Shown: positions 1-6,135 of the stretch, one piece after another | How positions within the stretch are numbered: the first letter of the stretch is position 1 | How the letters are laid out: the number at the start of each line of letters is the position of its first letter | Assembly (NCBI GenBank): GCA_029779375.1 | Contig: JAKPAR010000154.1 | Location: 1 to 9,758 of the forward strand | Source of the DNA: Bacillota bacterium | GTDB taxonomy: Bacteria; Bacillota; Clostridia; Tissierellales; Sporanaerobacteraceae | Reading direction: 5' to 3' | Length of the DNA: 9,758 nt | Program-made: the position numbers and the translations under genes | The notes under the pieces: generated by a model | Database searches by the model: none | What the model saw: only the letters and a program-made list of their open reading frames with translations | Told to the model about the DNA's origin: nothing

Positions 1-1
1 T

Positions 2-706
2 TTCAATTTAGCAAAAGGTGAAGCAATATATATAGAAAGACCCAAAACAATGATGTCTACATTAGGAAAACAGAAAAGTATTGCTATAGGAGATAAGAAA
101 TATAATATAAAAGTTAATACCAAAGTTCCTCTTTTAGGTAATGGGGTGTCCTTTCCTTGCATAGTTGTAAATGATGAGGAATATGAGGTATTGAAATCAC
201 AATTTGATGAAAGTGGTTTCAATGGGATTATATTGGATAATCCAGATGATACAAAAGATTTAATTTTCAAATTAGCTAAAATACTTCCGAGGGAATCTAA
301 TCTATATGGCTATTGGGTAGCTGGTGCAACATTTTATGATTTTGCAGGAATTGTTTATTTTGTAGGTGCTTTTTTATCTCTTGTATTTGTGTTTGCTACT
401 GGTAGTATAATCTATTTTAAGACTTTGAGTGAATCTTTTAGAGACAAAAATAAATATGAAATACTCAAGAAATTGGGAACTACAGATTTTGAGATATACA
501 AATCAGTTTCAAAACAGGTGGGAATCTTTTTTATACTTCCACTCATAGTTGGAGCAATTCATAGCATAGTTGCTATTTCAGTATTGAGCGATTTGATGAA
601 CTATAGTTTAACTGTACCAACAATTATAAGTATAGCTGTATTTGCAATTGTATATGGCATATTCTATATATTTACAACAAAGAAATTCATATCTGTAGTT
701 GAATAA
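2..706 (+). CDS. BceB-like ABC transporter permease (FtsX family), C-terminal part
   Basis: The reading frame is open to the left edge, so the start lies outside the window and the ATG near 50 is probably internal. The visible 234 residues are an extracytoplasmic stretch (about 1-105) followed by three membrane segments (about 114-139, 173-197 and 205-226). Between the first two is a cytoplasmic loop containing YFKTLSES and then YEILKKLGTTDFEIYKS, the conserved loop of the FtsX/MacB-like permease fold as seen in BceB-type peptide-antibiotic transporters. Those permeases normally have ten membrane segments and a large external domain between the seventh and eighth, and this fragment fits the end of one. 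The family usually sits with a BceA ATPase and a two-component system, which would be upstream here. The role in sensing or removing cell-wall-active peptides is inferred from the family; the substrate cannot be read from this part. Confidence 0.8.
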   Translation, partial: FNLAKGEAIYIERPKTMMSTLGKQKSIAIGDKKYNIKVNTKVPLLGNGVSFPCIVVNDEEYEVLKSQFDESGFNGIILDNPDDTKDLIFKLAKILPRESNLYGYWVAGATFYDFAGIVYFVGAFLSLVFVFATGSIIYFKTLSESFRDKNKYEILKKLGTTDFEIYKSVSKQVGIFFILPLIVGAIHSIVAISVLSDLMNYSLTVPTIISIAVFAIVYGIFYIFTTKKFISVVE

Positions 707-744
707 AAAGGGTGGCAAGGGGACGTTTTGTTTGCCACCCTTTT
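706..744 (+). terminator. Hairpin terminator with REP-like GGGGACG loop
   Basis: A perfect 13-bp stem pairs 706-718 (AAAAGGGTGGCAA) with 732-744 (TTGCCACCCTTTT) around a 13-nt loop, GGGGACGTTTTGT. It starts on the last base of the stop codon of the permease gene. The 3' arm ends in TTTT, so it can act as an intrinsic terminator. The loop core GGGGACG is shared with the hairpins at 763-795 and 3767-3818, so this is also the first member of a small repeat family. Confidence 0.7.
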
Positions 745-762
745 GCATCAAGATTAGAGAAA

Positions 763-795
763 TCGATGCACTGGGGACGGTTCTTTTTGCATCGA
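763..795 (+). repeat. REP-like palindromic element, copy 2
   Basis: TCGATGCA (763-770) pairs perfectly with TGCATCGA (788-795), leaving a 17-nt loop with the core GGGGACGGTTCT. The same loop core with a different stem occurs at 706-744 and, with one change (GGGGACAGTTCT), at 3784-3800. The flank after this copy (789-809) repeats the flank after copy 1 (745-765) at 18 of 21 positions, including ATTAGAGAAAT, so the two copies look like a local tandem duplication. Short palindromes of this general kind are known as mobile passengers of Y1/HuH REP-associated transposases; no such transposase gene is in the window. Confidence 0.6.
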
Positions 796-820
796 AATTA
801 GAGAAATTGGCCCTTACATT

Positions 821-875
821 TTAAATTATTTAATCTAATAATTAATTATATTAATCGTCAAGTTAAATAATTTAA
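821..875. repeat. AT-only 13-bp inverted repeat
   Basis: TTAAATTATTTAA (821-833) and its exact reverse complement TTAAATAATTTAA (863-875) are separated by 29 nt. The second arm ends nine bases before the -35 box of the exporter operon promoter. The position would suit a regulator site or a DNA bend, but the sequence is all A and T in an AT-rich region, so chance is a real alternative. Confidence 0.35.
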
Positions 876-883
876 TTTTAATA

Positions 884-912
884 TTGACTTTTTAGATTTT
901 GTTGGGTATTAT
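884..912 (+). promoter_or_regulatory. Promoter of the ABC exporter operon
   Basis: TTGACT (884-889), a 17-bp spacer and TATTAT (907-912) form a good housekeeping-type promoter with ideal spacing. Transcription should start near 918-920, leaving a leader of about 125 nt before the ATG at 1043. It is the best promoter match between the upstream hairpins and the operon. Confidence 0.6.
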
Positions 913-954
913 TTAAGCATAGATAATATTTCATGACATTACAGAATTGACCAT

Positions 955-1030
955 ATGGAATATAATTTGGACAATTTTTTGTTGTGGCTTGTTATATAAG
1001 TGAGTTCTTGGTTAAAGCTCACATTTTGAG
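955..1030 (+). promoter_or_regulatory. Possible attenuator leader: mini-ORF plus alternative hairpins
   Basis: Inside the transcribed leader, an ATG at 955 opens a 14-codon frame ending in TAA at 997-999, although no ribosome binding site is visible before it. The next base begins a hairpin: 1000-1006 (GTGAGTT) pairs with 1016-1022 (AGCTCAC), with one T-G pair and a 9-nt loop. The segment CTCA (1018-1021) could instead pair with TGAG (1027-1030), directly against the ribosome binding site at 1031-1036. Mutually exclusive pairings next to a ribosome binding site are typical of translational attenuators of resistance genes. The second helix has only four pairs, so this is a suggestion only. Confidence 0.3.
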
Positions 1031-1042
1031 AGGGGGCTTAAT

Positions 1043-2056
1043 ATGTTAGGCTATGCTATTGAGGTAAACGATCTCAGGAAGGAATTTCAAGTAAAGAAAA
1101 AGAATGAGCATTTTTGGAAGAAAAAGAACAAAGAAAAAGAAATATTTGTTGCTGTAGACAATATAAATTTTGATGTAAAAAAAGGTGAGATATTTGGATT
1201 TCTTGGGCCCAATGGTGCTGGGAAGACTACAACTATAAAAATGATCTCTACATTGCTAAGACCTACATCAGGTACTATTATTGTAAATGGTGAAAATGTA
1301 GTTGAAAATCCCATTAAAGCTTTAACTAATATAGGAACAGTATTGGCAGGAGAGCGAAGTACATACTGGAAATTGACTGGTAGGGAAAATTTAGAATACT
1401 TTGCAGCTATGCATGGGATTACAGGGAAAAAAGCAAGAGAAAAAACGGATTATTTACTTAAGAGACTAGAATTAGATAAGAGAGCAGATGAAACAGTAGA
1501 AAAATATTCTACTGGCATGAAACAAAGGGTTGCTCTTGCAAAAGCTTTGATTGCTGAACCAAATATTTTGATACTAGATGAACCAACTTCAGGATTAGAC
1601 CCTCAATCTGCCAGAAATCTAAGAGAAATAATACTTGAAATAAAAGAAGAAGGAAGAACTATTTTTTTAACTACTCACTATATGGAAGAAGCAGATCAAT
1701 TGAGTGATAGAATTGGTATAATCGATCATGGAAAAATCATAGCATTGGATACCCCTCAAAATTTGAAGAACAATTTAAACAAAACCAATATAATAAATCT
1801 TGAATTGGACAATTGGACTGAAGATGTACTTGAAAAAATTAAGGAAATACCAGCAATAGAAAATGTAACTTCAAAATTTAATGAAAATACACAAAATTTT
1901 GAAGTTAAAGTTCATGTTTCCAATGGAAGTGAAACCGTTAGCAATTTAATCACCAGTACAATATCTTCAGGTATAAAGATTATTAACTTTAGAGTTGAAG
2001 AACCTACTCTAGAAGATGTATTTATAAATCTTACAGGAAAATCTTTAAGGGAATAG
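1043..2056 (+). CDS. ABC-2 exporter ATP-binding subunit
   Basis: This cytoplasmic ATPase of 337 residues should power the two permeases that follow. The nucleotide-binding domain shows Walker A LGPNGAGKTT (54-63), the signature YSTGMKQ (155-161), Walker B ILILDEP (175-181) and the switch histidine H212. The Q-loop region reads VLAGERSTYWKLTGRENL, the pattern of the daunorubicin/NatA-like exporter ATPases, which lack a typical Q-loop glutamine there. Residues about 245-330 form the C-terminal accessory domain common in that group. A lysine-rich insert (about 18-33) lies before the first core strand. AGGGGG at 1031-1036 supports the ATG at 1043. The gene is 11 nt from the next one, with whose start it shares AGGAGG at 2055-2060. 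Family members export drugs, peptides, lipids or sodium; the substrate is not evident. Confidence 0.9.
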   Translation: MLGYAIEVNDLRKEFQVKKKNEHFWKKKNKEKEIFVAVDNINFDVKKGEIFGFLGPNGAGKTTTIKMISTLLRPTSGTIIVNGENVVENPIKALTNIGTVLAGERSTYWKLTGRENLEYFAAMHGITGKKAREKTDYLLKRLELDKRADETVEKYSTGMKQRVALAKALIAEPNILILDEPTSGLDPQSARNLREIILEIKEEGRTIFLTTHYMEEADQLSDRIGIIDHGKIIALDTPQNLKNNLNKTNIINLELDNWTEDVLEKIKEIPAIENVTSKFNENTQNFEVKVHVSNGSETVSNLITSTISSGIKIINFRVEEPTLEDVFINLTGKSLRE

Positions 2057-2067
2057 GAGGCTTTAAA

Positions 2068-2913
2068 ATGGAGACTACAATTAAAAAACCATCTGTTTTT
2101 ACTGCCATGGGTGCAGTTTTCAAAAAAGAATTTAAGATAGCATTTAGATATCCTACTTGGTTTATCTCTATGCTCATATGGCCTATACTATTGCCTCTTG
2201 GATATGTATTTACTGCAAAAGCACTATCTGGGACAGATACTAGTTCATTAGTTTCTTTTGCTACTTTAACAGGAACTAGTGATTACAAAACATATATGCT
2301 CATAGGTACTGTCATGTGGTCATGGATGAATTCTATACTTTGGTCTTTTGGTACCAGCCTTAGAGTTGAACAAGTAAGAGGTACACTAGAATCTAATTGG
2401 CTTTGTCCAGTGCCTAAAATTAGTTTGCTTTTAGGATATTCACTTTTCGATATGATTTTTAGTATAATATATATTCCAATTATAGTATTAGAGTTTAAAT
2501 TGGTATATAATTTTCATTTTGTAGGGAGTCCTCTTTTAGCTTTGTTGGTTCTTTTGGTATCTATACCTGCAGTTTATGGAATTGGTTTCATATTTGCAAG
2601 TCTGGTTATGTGGGTCAAAGAAGCAAATTCTATGGTGTTTTTAGTAAGAGGAATGATCATGGTTTTTTGTGGAATAACTTATCCTTTGGCAGTTCTACCA
2701 AATTGGATGAGAAATGTATCTAAATTTATACCTATAACTTATAGCATAAATGCTTTGCGGGCAGTTATTACAGAAGGAGTAAGCGTAGGGGATATAAAAA
2801 GTGAAATTTTTATACTTCTCATATTTGGAGCTGTACTCATGACATTAGGTTTATTGGCCTTTAATTATACACAAAAAAGAGTAAAAAGTTCTGGATCATT
2901 AGGCCAATACTAA
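2068..2913 (+). CDS. ABC-2 family permease, first subunit
   Basis: This is an integral membrane protein of 281 residues. About six membrane segments are visible (roughly 31-50, 76-97, 118-146, 153-181, 190-210 and 246-266), the usual ABC-2 permease topology and length. Landmarks are the loop RGTLESNWLCPVP (104-116) after the second segment and PITYSINALR (222-231) before the last, both typical of DrrB/NodJ-type permeases. AGGAGG at 2055-2060 overlaps the stop codon of the ATPase gene and lies 7 nt before this ATG, indicating tightly coupled translation. With the next gene it probably forms a heterodimeric channel driven by the ATPase at 1043-2056. The substrate is unknown. Confidence 0.88.
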   Translation: METTIKKPSVFTAMGAVFKKEFKIAFRYPTWFISMLIWPILLPLGYVFTAKALSGTDTSSLVSFATLTGTSDYKTYMLIGTVMWSWMNSILWSFGTSLRVEQVRGTLESNWLCPVPKISLLLGYSLFDMIFSIIYIPIIVLEFKLVYNFHFVGSPLLALLVLLVSIPAVYGIGFIFASLVMWVKEANSMVFLVRGMIMVFCGITYPLAVLPNWMRNVSKFIPITYSINALRAVITEGVSVGDIKSEIFILLIFGAVLMTLGLLAFNYTQKRVKSSGSLGQY

Positions 2914-2926
2914 GGGGGGATACAAA

Positions 2927-3763
2927 ATGAATAGGAACAAAATTAAAACTTATATGATGGCAATAGGTGCTATTTTTAAAAAAGATATAAAAATATTTTT
3001 TAGCTATCGTGTCAATGCAATATTGAGTATATTAGAGCCTATTATTTGGGTTGTTCCAGTGTATTTTTTGTCTAAATCTTTTCAAATAGGTGGAAAAAAC
3101 ATTGGATTTGCTCAATATACTGGGACAACTGACTATATGGGCTTTTTAGTAATGGGAAGTATAGTATCAAGCTTTGTAAGTGCAGTACTTTGGAGTATGG
3201 GATTTTCTCTAAAAAATGAAATGGATGCAGGGGTGATTGAATCCAATTGGCTTACTCCTATTCCTCTTTGGGTGCAACTTGTTGGAAGATCTATTTTCTC
3301 ATTGGTTTCTACTACTGCTAGTACCCTCATAGTGGCATTTCTTATATGGTTGTTGTTTGGATTTAGCATAAGTGGTAGTATACTTTCTTCAATAGCAACT
3401 CTCATTCCACTCCTTATAGGGCTGTATGGTTTGGGATTTGGGATAGCTGGTTTGGTTCTCATAACCAACAATGCCAACAATATAATAGATATAACCAATG
3501 CTACATTAAATATGATATGTGGATCAGAATTTCCTGTAACTGTTCTTCCAAAAGGAATTTTAGCAGTATCTTTGATTATTCCTCTGACTTATGGTTATGA
3601 TTCCATAAGAGGAATACTCTTAGGCACCAAAACTTTGTTACCTATCCACATAGAACAGTTGATATTGGTACTTTTTATGGGCATAAGTATCTATTTAGGC
3701 ATATTTATACTCAACAAAGTAGAAAAATACTGCAAAACCATTGGAAACATAGGCTTTCATTAA
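2927..3763 (+). CDS. ABC-2 family permease, second subunit
   Basis: This integral membrane protein of 278 residues has the same plan as its upstream neighbour: an amphipathic N-terminus (MMAIGAIFKKDIKIFF) and about six membrane segments. It also has the same loop, here MDAGVIESNWLTPIP (99-113), and PLTYGYDSIRG (219-229) before the last segment. The two permeases are clearly paralogous but divergent, as expected for a heterodimer from an old duplication. AGGGGGGA at about 2913-2920 precedes the ATG by 6 nt, and the gap to the upstream stop is 13 nt. It is the last gene of the operon; a REP-like hairpin begins three bases after the stop. Confidence 0.88.
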   Translation: MNRNKIKTYMMAIGAIFKKDIKIFFSYRVNAILSILEPIIWVVPVYFLSKSFQIGGKNIGFAQYTGTTDYMGFLVMGSIVSSFVSAVLWSMGFSLKNEMDAGVIESNWLTPIPLWVQLVGRSIFSLVSTTASTLIVAFLIWLLFGFSISGSILSSIATLIPLLIGLYGLGFGIAGLVLITNNANNIIDITNATLNMICGSEFPVTVLPKGILAVSLIIPLTYGYDSIRGILLGTKTLLPIHIEQLILVLFMGISIYLGIFILNKVEKYCKTIGNIGFH

Positions 3764-3766
3764 TGA

Positions 3767-3818
3767 GATGCGTTGGGGATGCGTTGGGGACAGTTCTTTT
3801 TGCATCACTTTTTGCATC
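3767..3818 (+). repeat. REP-like palindromic element, copy 3, with both arms duplicated
   Basis: The left arm occurs twice in tandem, as GATGCGTTGGG at 3767-3777 and 3778-3788. The right arm also occurs twice, as TTTTTGCATCA with TGCATC at 3801-3806 and 3813-3818. Inner GATGCG pairs with inner TGCATC around a loop containing GGGGACAGTTCT (3786-3797), and the outer arms pair again outside it, each helix having five Watson-Crick pairs and a G-T. The loop core matches the copies at 706-744 and 763-795. The element lies directly after the stop codon of the exporter operon. Confidence 0.6.
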
Positions 3819-3849
3819 AGATAACCCTGGATTTTTTCCGGGGTTATCT
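3819..3849. terminator. Hairpin between convergent genes, possible terminator
   Basis: AGATAACCCTGG (3819-3830) pairs with CCGGGGTTATCT (3838-3849), 12 bp with one T-G pair, around the loop ATTTTTT. It lies between the exporter operon and the convergent nadE gene. Neither strand has a clear run of T after the stem, so it may be a weak or factor-assisted terminator, or an mRNA 3'-end stabiliser serving both transcripts. Confidence 0.45.
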
Positions 3850-3942
3850 ATAAATATCTCCTCTTGAATCTATTTTTAATATTTTTACTTCATCATGGCC
3901 ATACTACATTTTTCAGTTAAATATTTTACTAATTCTAGTTTT

Positions 3943-4770
3943 CTAAAGATGCAATTGCCTTACTTCTCTATATTTTCTGTTTTCAAGTATCTCTTTTACC
4001 TTTTCTACACTATCTTGATTTTCATTTGACAGTTCTTCATTGTTTTCTATTTTCATAAGTATCCTATCTAATTCTTCATATCCAATTCCAAGAGCAAATT
4101 CATCGGTTATTCCTGGTGCAATATCAGGACTGGGTTTCTTATCAATTATTTTTTGAGGAATGTTTAATTTTTTTGCAAGTTCAAATACTTCAGTTTTATA
4201 TAGATGTCTTATTGGCTCAATATCGCAGGCTTCATCTCCCCATTTTGTATAAAATCCAGTCATTTCTTCAGTTTTGTTGGTACATCCAGCTACGGCATAT
4301 CCCCTTTTTTCAGCTTCAAAGTATAGCATTATTGTTCTCGTTCTAGGTTTTGCTCTGTAATATGCAAGGCTTTCAGAAAAATTTTTATCTCCTTGAGTAG
4401 TTAAGTCTTGTATAAAAGGTTTTTTTTGAGAAGTCCATACATTTCTAGAATATCTATTTTGAATGGTTTTTGGAAAAGGAAAAGCGGGAGGCTTTAAAGA
4501 GTAAACTCCTATTTTTCTTATGATTCCAGTCAAGTCAATTATTTTATATTCGATTCCAATATAATCACATACAAGAATTGCATCTTGAACTGTATCTTTG
4601 GCAGTGTCCCTTTCAGGAAGTATCAAACCTAAAACCTTGTCTCTTCCCAAGGAGTCTTTAAGTAGTTTACCTACTACAGCCGAATCAATTCCTCCGCTGA
4701 TCCCAACAACAACACCTTTATACTTATATTTTTCTATATTATCCGCTATAAATTTTTTTATCTCTTCCAT
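3943..4770 (-). CDS. nadE: NAD+ synthetase, ammonia-dependent type
   Basis: This cytoplasmic enzyme makes NAD+ from deamido-NAD+ (nicotinic acid adenine dinucleotide), ATP and ammonia, the last step of NAD synthesis. The 275 residues begin near the ATP-pyrophosphatase motif SGGIDSA (25-31). Other family landmarks are LPERDT (51-56), KPRTRTIMLY (141-150), TNKTEE (164-169), the FYTKWGDEACDIEPI segment (173-187), LYKTEV (190-195) and KPSPDIAPGITDE (212-224). There is no glutaminase domain, so free ammonia or a separate donor is implied. Between about 88 and 138 the protein has a longer stretch than B. subtilis NadE, rich in aromatic and basic residues. The start is the ATG at 4770, because GGGAG at 4784-4780 lies 9 nt upstream. 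A TTG at 4779 would extend the frame by three codons but abuts that ribosome binding site. It is divergent from the gene at 4947. Confidence 0.88.
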   Translation of the reverse strand: MEEIKKFIADNIEKYKYKGVVVGISGGIDSAVVGKLLKDSLGRDKVLGLILPERDTAKDTVQDAILVCDYIGIEYKIIDLTGIIRKIGVYSLKPPAFPFPKTIQNRYSRNVWTSQKKPFIQDLTTQGDKNFSESLAYYRAKPRTRTIMLYFEAEKRGYAVAGCTNKTEEMTGFYTKWGDEACDIEPIRHLYKTEVFELAKKLNIPQKIIDKKPSPDIAPGITDEFALGIGYEELDRILMKIENNEELSNENQDSVEKVKEILENRKYREVRQLHL

Positions 4771-4803
4771 TTTACCCAACTCCCAGATTAGATTTAATTT
4801 TCA

Positions 4804-4814
4804 ATTATATTATA
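4804..4814 (-). promoter_or_regulatory. Possible -10 region for nadE
   Basis: Read on the minus strand, two overlapping TATAAT hexamers end at 4809 and 4804, about 35-40 bases upstream of the nadE ATG. No convincing -35 box lies at the right distance, so only the -10 assignment is offered. Confidence 0.25.
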
Positions 4815-4826
4815 CTACTATTTCTA

Positions 4827-4854
4827 TTGACGATAATATATTTTGTTTGATACT
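4827..4854 (+). promoter_or_regulatory. Probable promoter for the gamma-lyase gene
   Basis: TTGACG (4827-4832), a 16-bp spacer and GATACT (4849-4854) give a start site near 4861 and a leader of about 85 nt. A second pair, TTGACT (4875-4880) and TATAAA (4895-4900), is closer but has only a 14-bp spacer. No T-box or SAM-riboswitch architecture fits in the short leader. Confidence 0.4.
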
Positions 4855-4946
4855 AATTATATTATGTGCAATAATTGACTTAAAAGAAGGAAAGTATAAA
4901 GAAATGTAGAAATTTTTCATGAATTCAATAGGCTGGAGGGAAGTTT

Positions 4947-6134
4947 ATGGATAAAAACAAAAATTATCATTTTGATACTAGAACAATACATGGTGGAAGT
5001 TCAGGGAAAAACCCAAACAATGCTTTAAATCCACCAATATTTCAAACTTCAACTTTTGTATTTGATGATATAGAACATGTAGAAAAGGTAATGAGTTTTC
5101 AGTCAGATGATTATGTATATACTAGGGGAAACAATCCAACGCTGAGATTGTTTGAAAATAGAATGGCTGAATTAGAATTTGGAACTGGAGCTGTGGCTTT
5201 TGCTTCGGGAATGGCAGCTATTAGTTCAGTTTTGTTTTCTCTCTTAAAACCAGATGATAAAGTTATAGTTCATAGGACTCTTTATGGTTCAAGCTACAAT
5301 GTAGTTACCAATATTTTGCCTCAATATAATGTGAAATATAAAATGATAGATCTTGGGAAATTGGAAGAATTAAAATCTTCCATAGATGAAAACACAAAGG
5401 TCATATATTTTGAAACCCCATCAAATCCCAATTTATCAGTTATAGACATAAAAGGGGTAGTGGAAATAGCAAAGGAAAGAAATATAAAAGTAGTGGTAGA
5501 TAATACTTTTGCTTCTCCATATTTCCAAAATCCATTACTATTGGGAGCAGATGTGGTAGTTCATAGTGCTACAAAATACATATGCGGTCATGGAGATGTA
5601 GTAGGTGGAGTTGCAATAGCTAAAGATGCGGATTACATAAAGTATTTAAAATTTGATTATATGTGTGAATTTGGTGGAGTCATGAGTCCCTTTAATGCGT
5701 GGTTACTTTTGAGAGGACTTAAAACCCTTGGGGTTAGAATGAGGCAACATGAAGAAAATGCAATGAAGGTAGCAAAATTTCTTCAATCTCACAAAAAAAT
5801 AAATAAAGTTATGTACCCTGGACTTGAAAGTTTTGAGAGCCATGAGATAGCTAAAAAACAGATGAATGGATTTGGAGCAATGATAAGCTTTGAAATAGAT
5901 GGTGGAATGGAAGAAGCCAAAAAATTTGTGGAAAAATTGAAATTGGCTCAGTTGGCAGTTAGTTTGGGAGATTGTGAGACATTGGTGGAATTTCCGGCAG
6001 CCATGACTCATAGAGGATATCCCCATGAGAAATTGATAGAATTTGGACTTACAGAGAGTATGGTTAGAATATCTGTTGGACTTGAAGATTATAGAGATAT
6101 AATAGAAGATTTAGAACAAGCTTTGGAAAGGTAG
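4947..6134 (+). CDS. Trans-sulfuration family PLP enzyme, probable methionine/cystathionine gamma-lyase
   Basis: This cytoplasmic PLP enzyme of 395 residues has the usual length for the Cys/Met metabolism family. Visible landmarks are YTR (58-60), whose Tyr and Arg hold the cofactor phosphate of the partner subunit, SGM (87-89), LYG (112-114) with the stacking Tyr113, and DNT (185-187), where Asp185 contacts the pyridine nitrogen. SATKY follows with Schiff-base Lys210, and VRISVGLED (373-381) carries the carboxylate-binding arginine. The C-terminal PAAMTHRGYP favours methionine gamma-lyase or cystathionine gamma-lyase over cystathionine gamma-synthase. At the position of the cysteine important in pseudomonad methionine gamma-lyase (LYGC) this protein has Ser115, so the substrate is uncertain; cystathionine or O-acetylhomoserine use is possible. 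Likely products are ammonia, a 2-oxo acid and a thiol. GGAGGG at 4935-4940 supports the start. The gene stands alone. Confidence 0.85.
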   Translation: MDKNKNYHFDTRTIHGGSSGKNPNNALNPPIFQTSTFVFDDIEHVEKVMSFQSDDYVYTRGNNPTLRLFENRMAELEFGTGAVAFASGMAAISSVLFSLLKPDDKVIVHRTLYGSSYNVVTNILPQYNVKYKMIDLGKLEELKSSIDENTKVIYFETPSNPNLSVIDIKGVVEIAKERNIKVVVDNTFASPYFQNPLLLGADVVVHSATKYICGHGDVVGGVAIAKDADYIKYLKFDYMCEFGGVMSPFNAWLLLRGLKTLGVRMRQHEENAMKVAKFLQSHKKINKVMYPGLESFESHEIAKKQMNGFGAMISFEIDGGMEEAKKFVEKLKLAQLAVSLGDCETLVEFPAAMTHRGYPHEKLIEFGLTESMVRISVGLEDYRDIIEDLEQALER

Positions 6135-6135
6135 C

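Noticed and set aside
706..818. A CRISPR array suggested by nearby repeats
   Set aside because: There are only two units, they are hairpins with differing stems, spacing does not fit repeat-spacer structure, and no cas genes are present.
1087..1314. Open frame on the minus strand inside the exporter ATPase gene
   Set aside because: It lies wholly inside a strongly supported gene and has low-complexity, phenylalanine-rich translation. The same applies to opposite-strand frames at 3133-3498, 4116-4346, 4598-4909, 5703-6026, 7224-7415, 8575-8775, 8973-9203 and 9166-9357.
3885..3945. A +1 frameshift at CTT TAG at the end of nadE, resembling the prfB site, which would add 19 residues
   Set aside because: The protein already ends where NadE homologues end, there is no well-placed stimulatory Shine-Dalgarno sequence, and a 19-codon open frame is not unusual by chance.
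4855..4946. A riboswitch or T-box before the gamma-lyase gene
   Set aside because: The leader is only about 85 nt and shows no SAM-box helices, no T-box sequence and no terminator hairpin.
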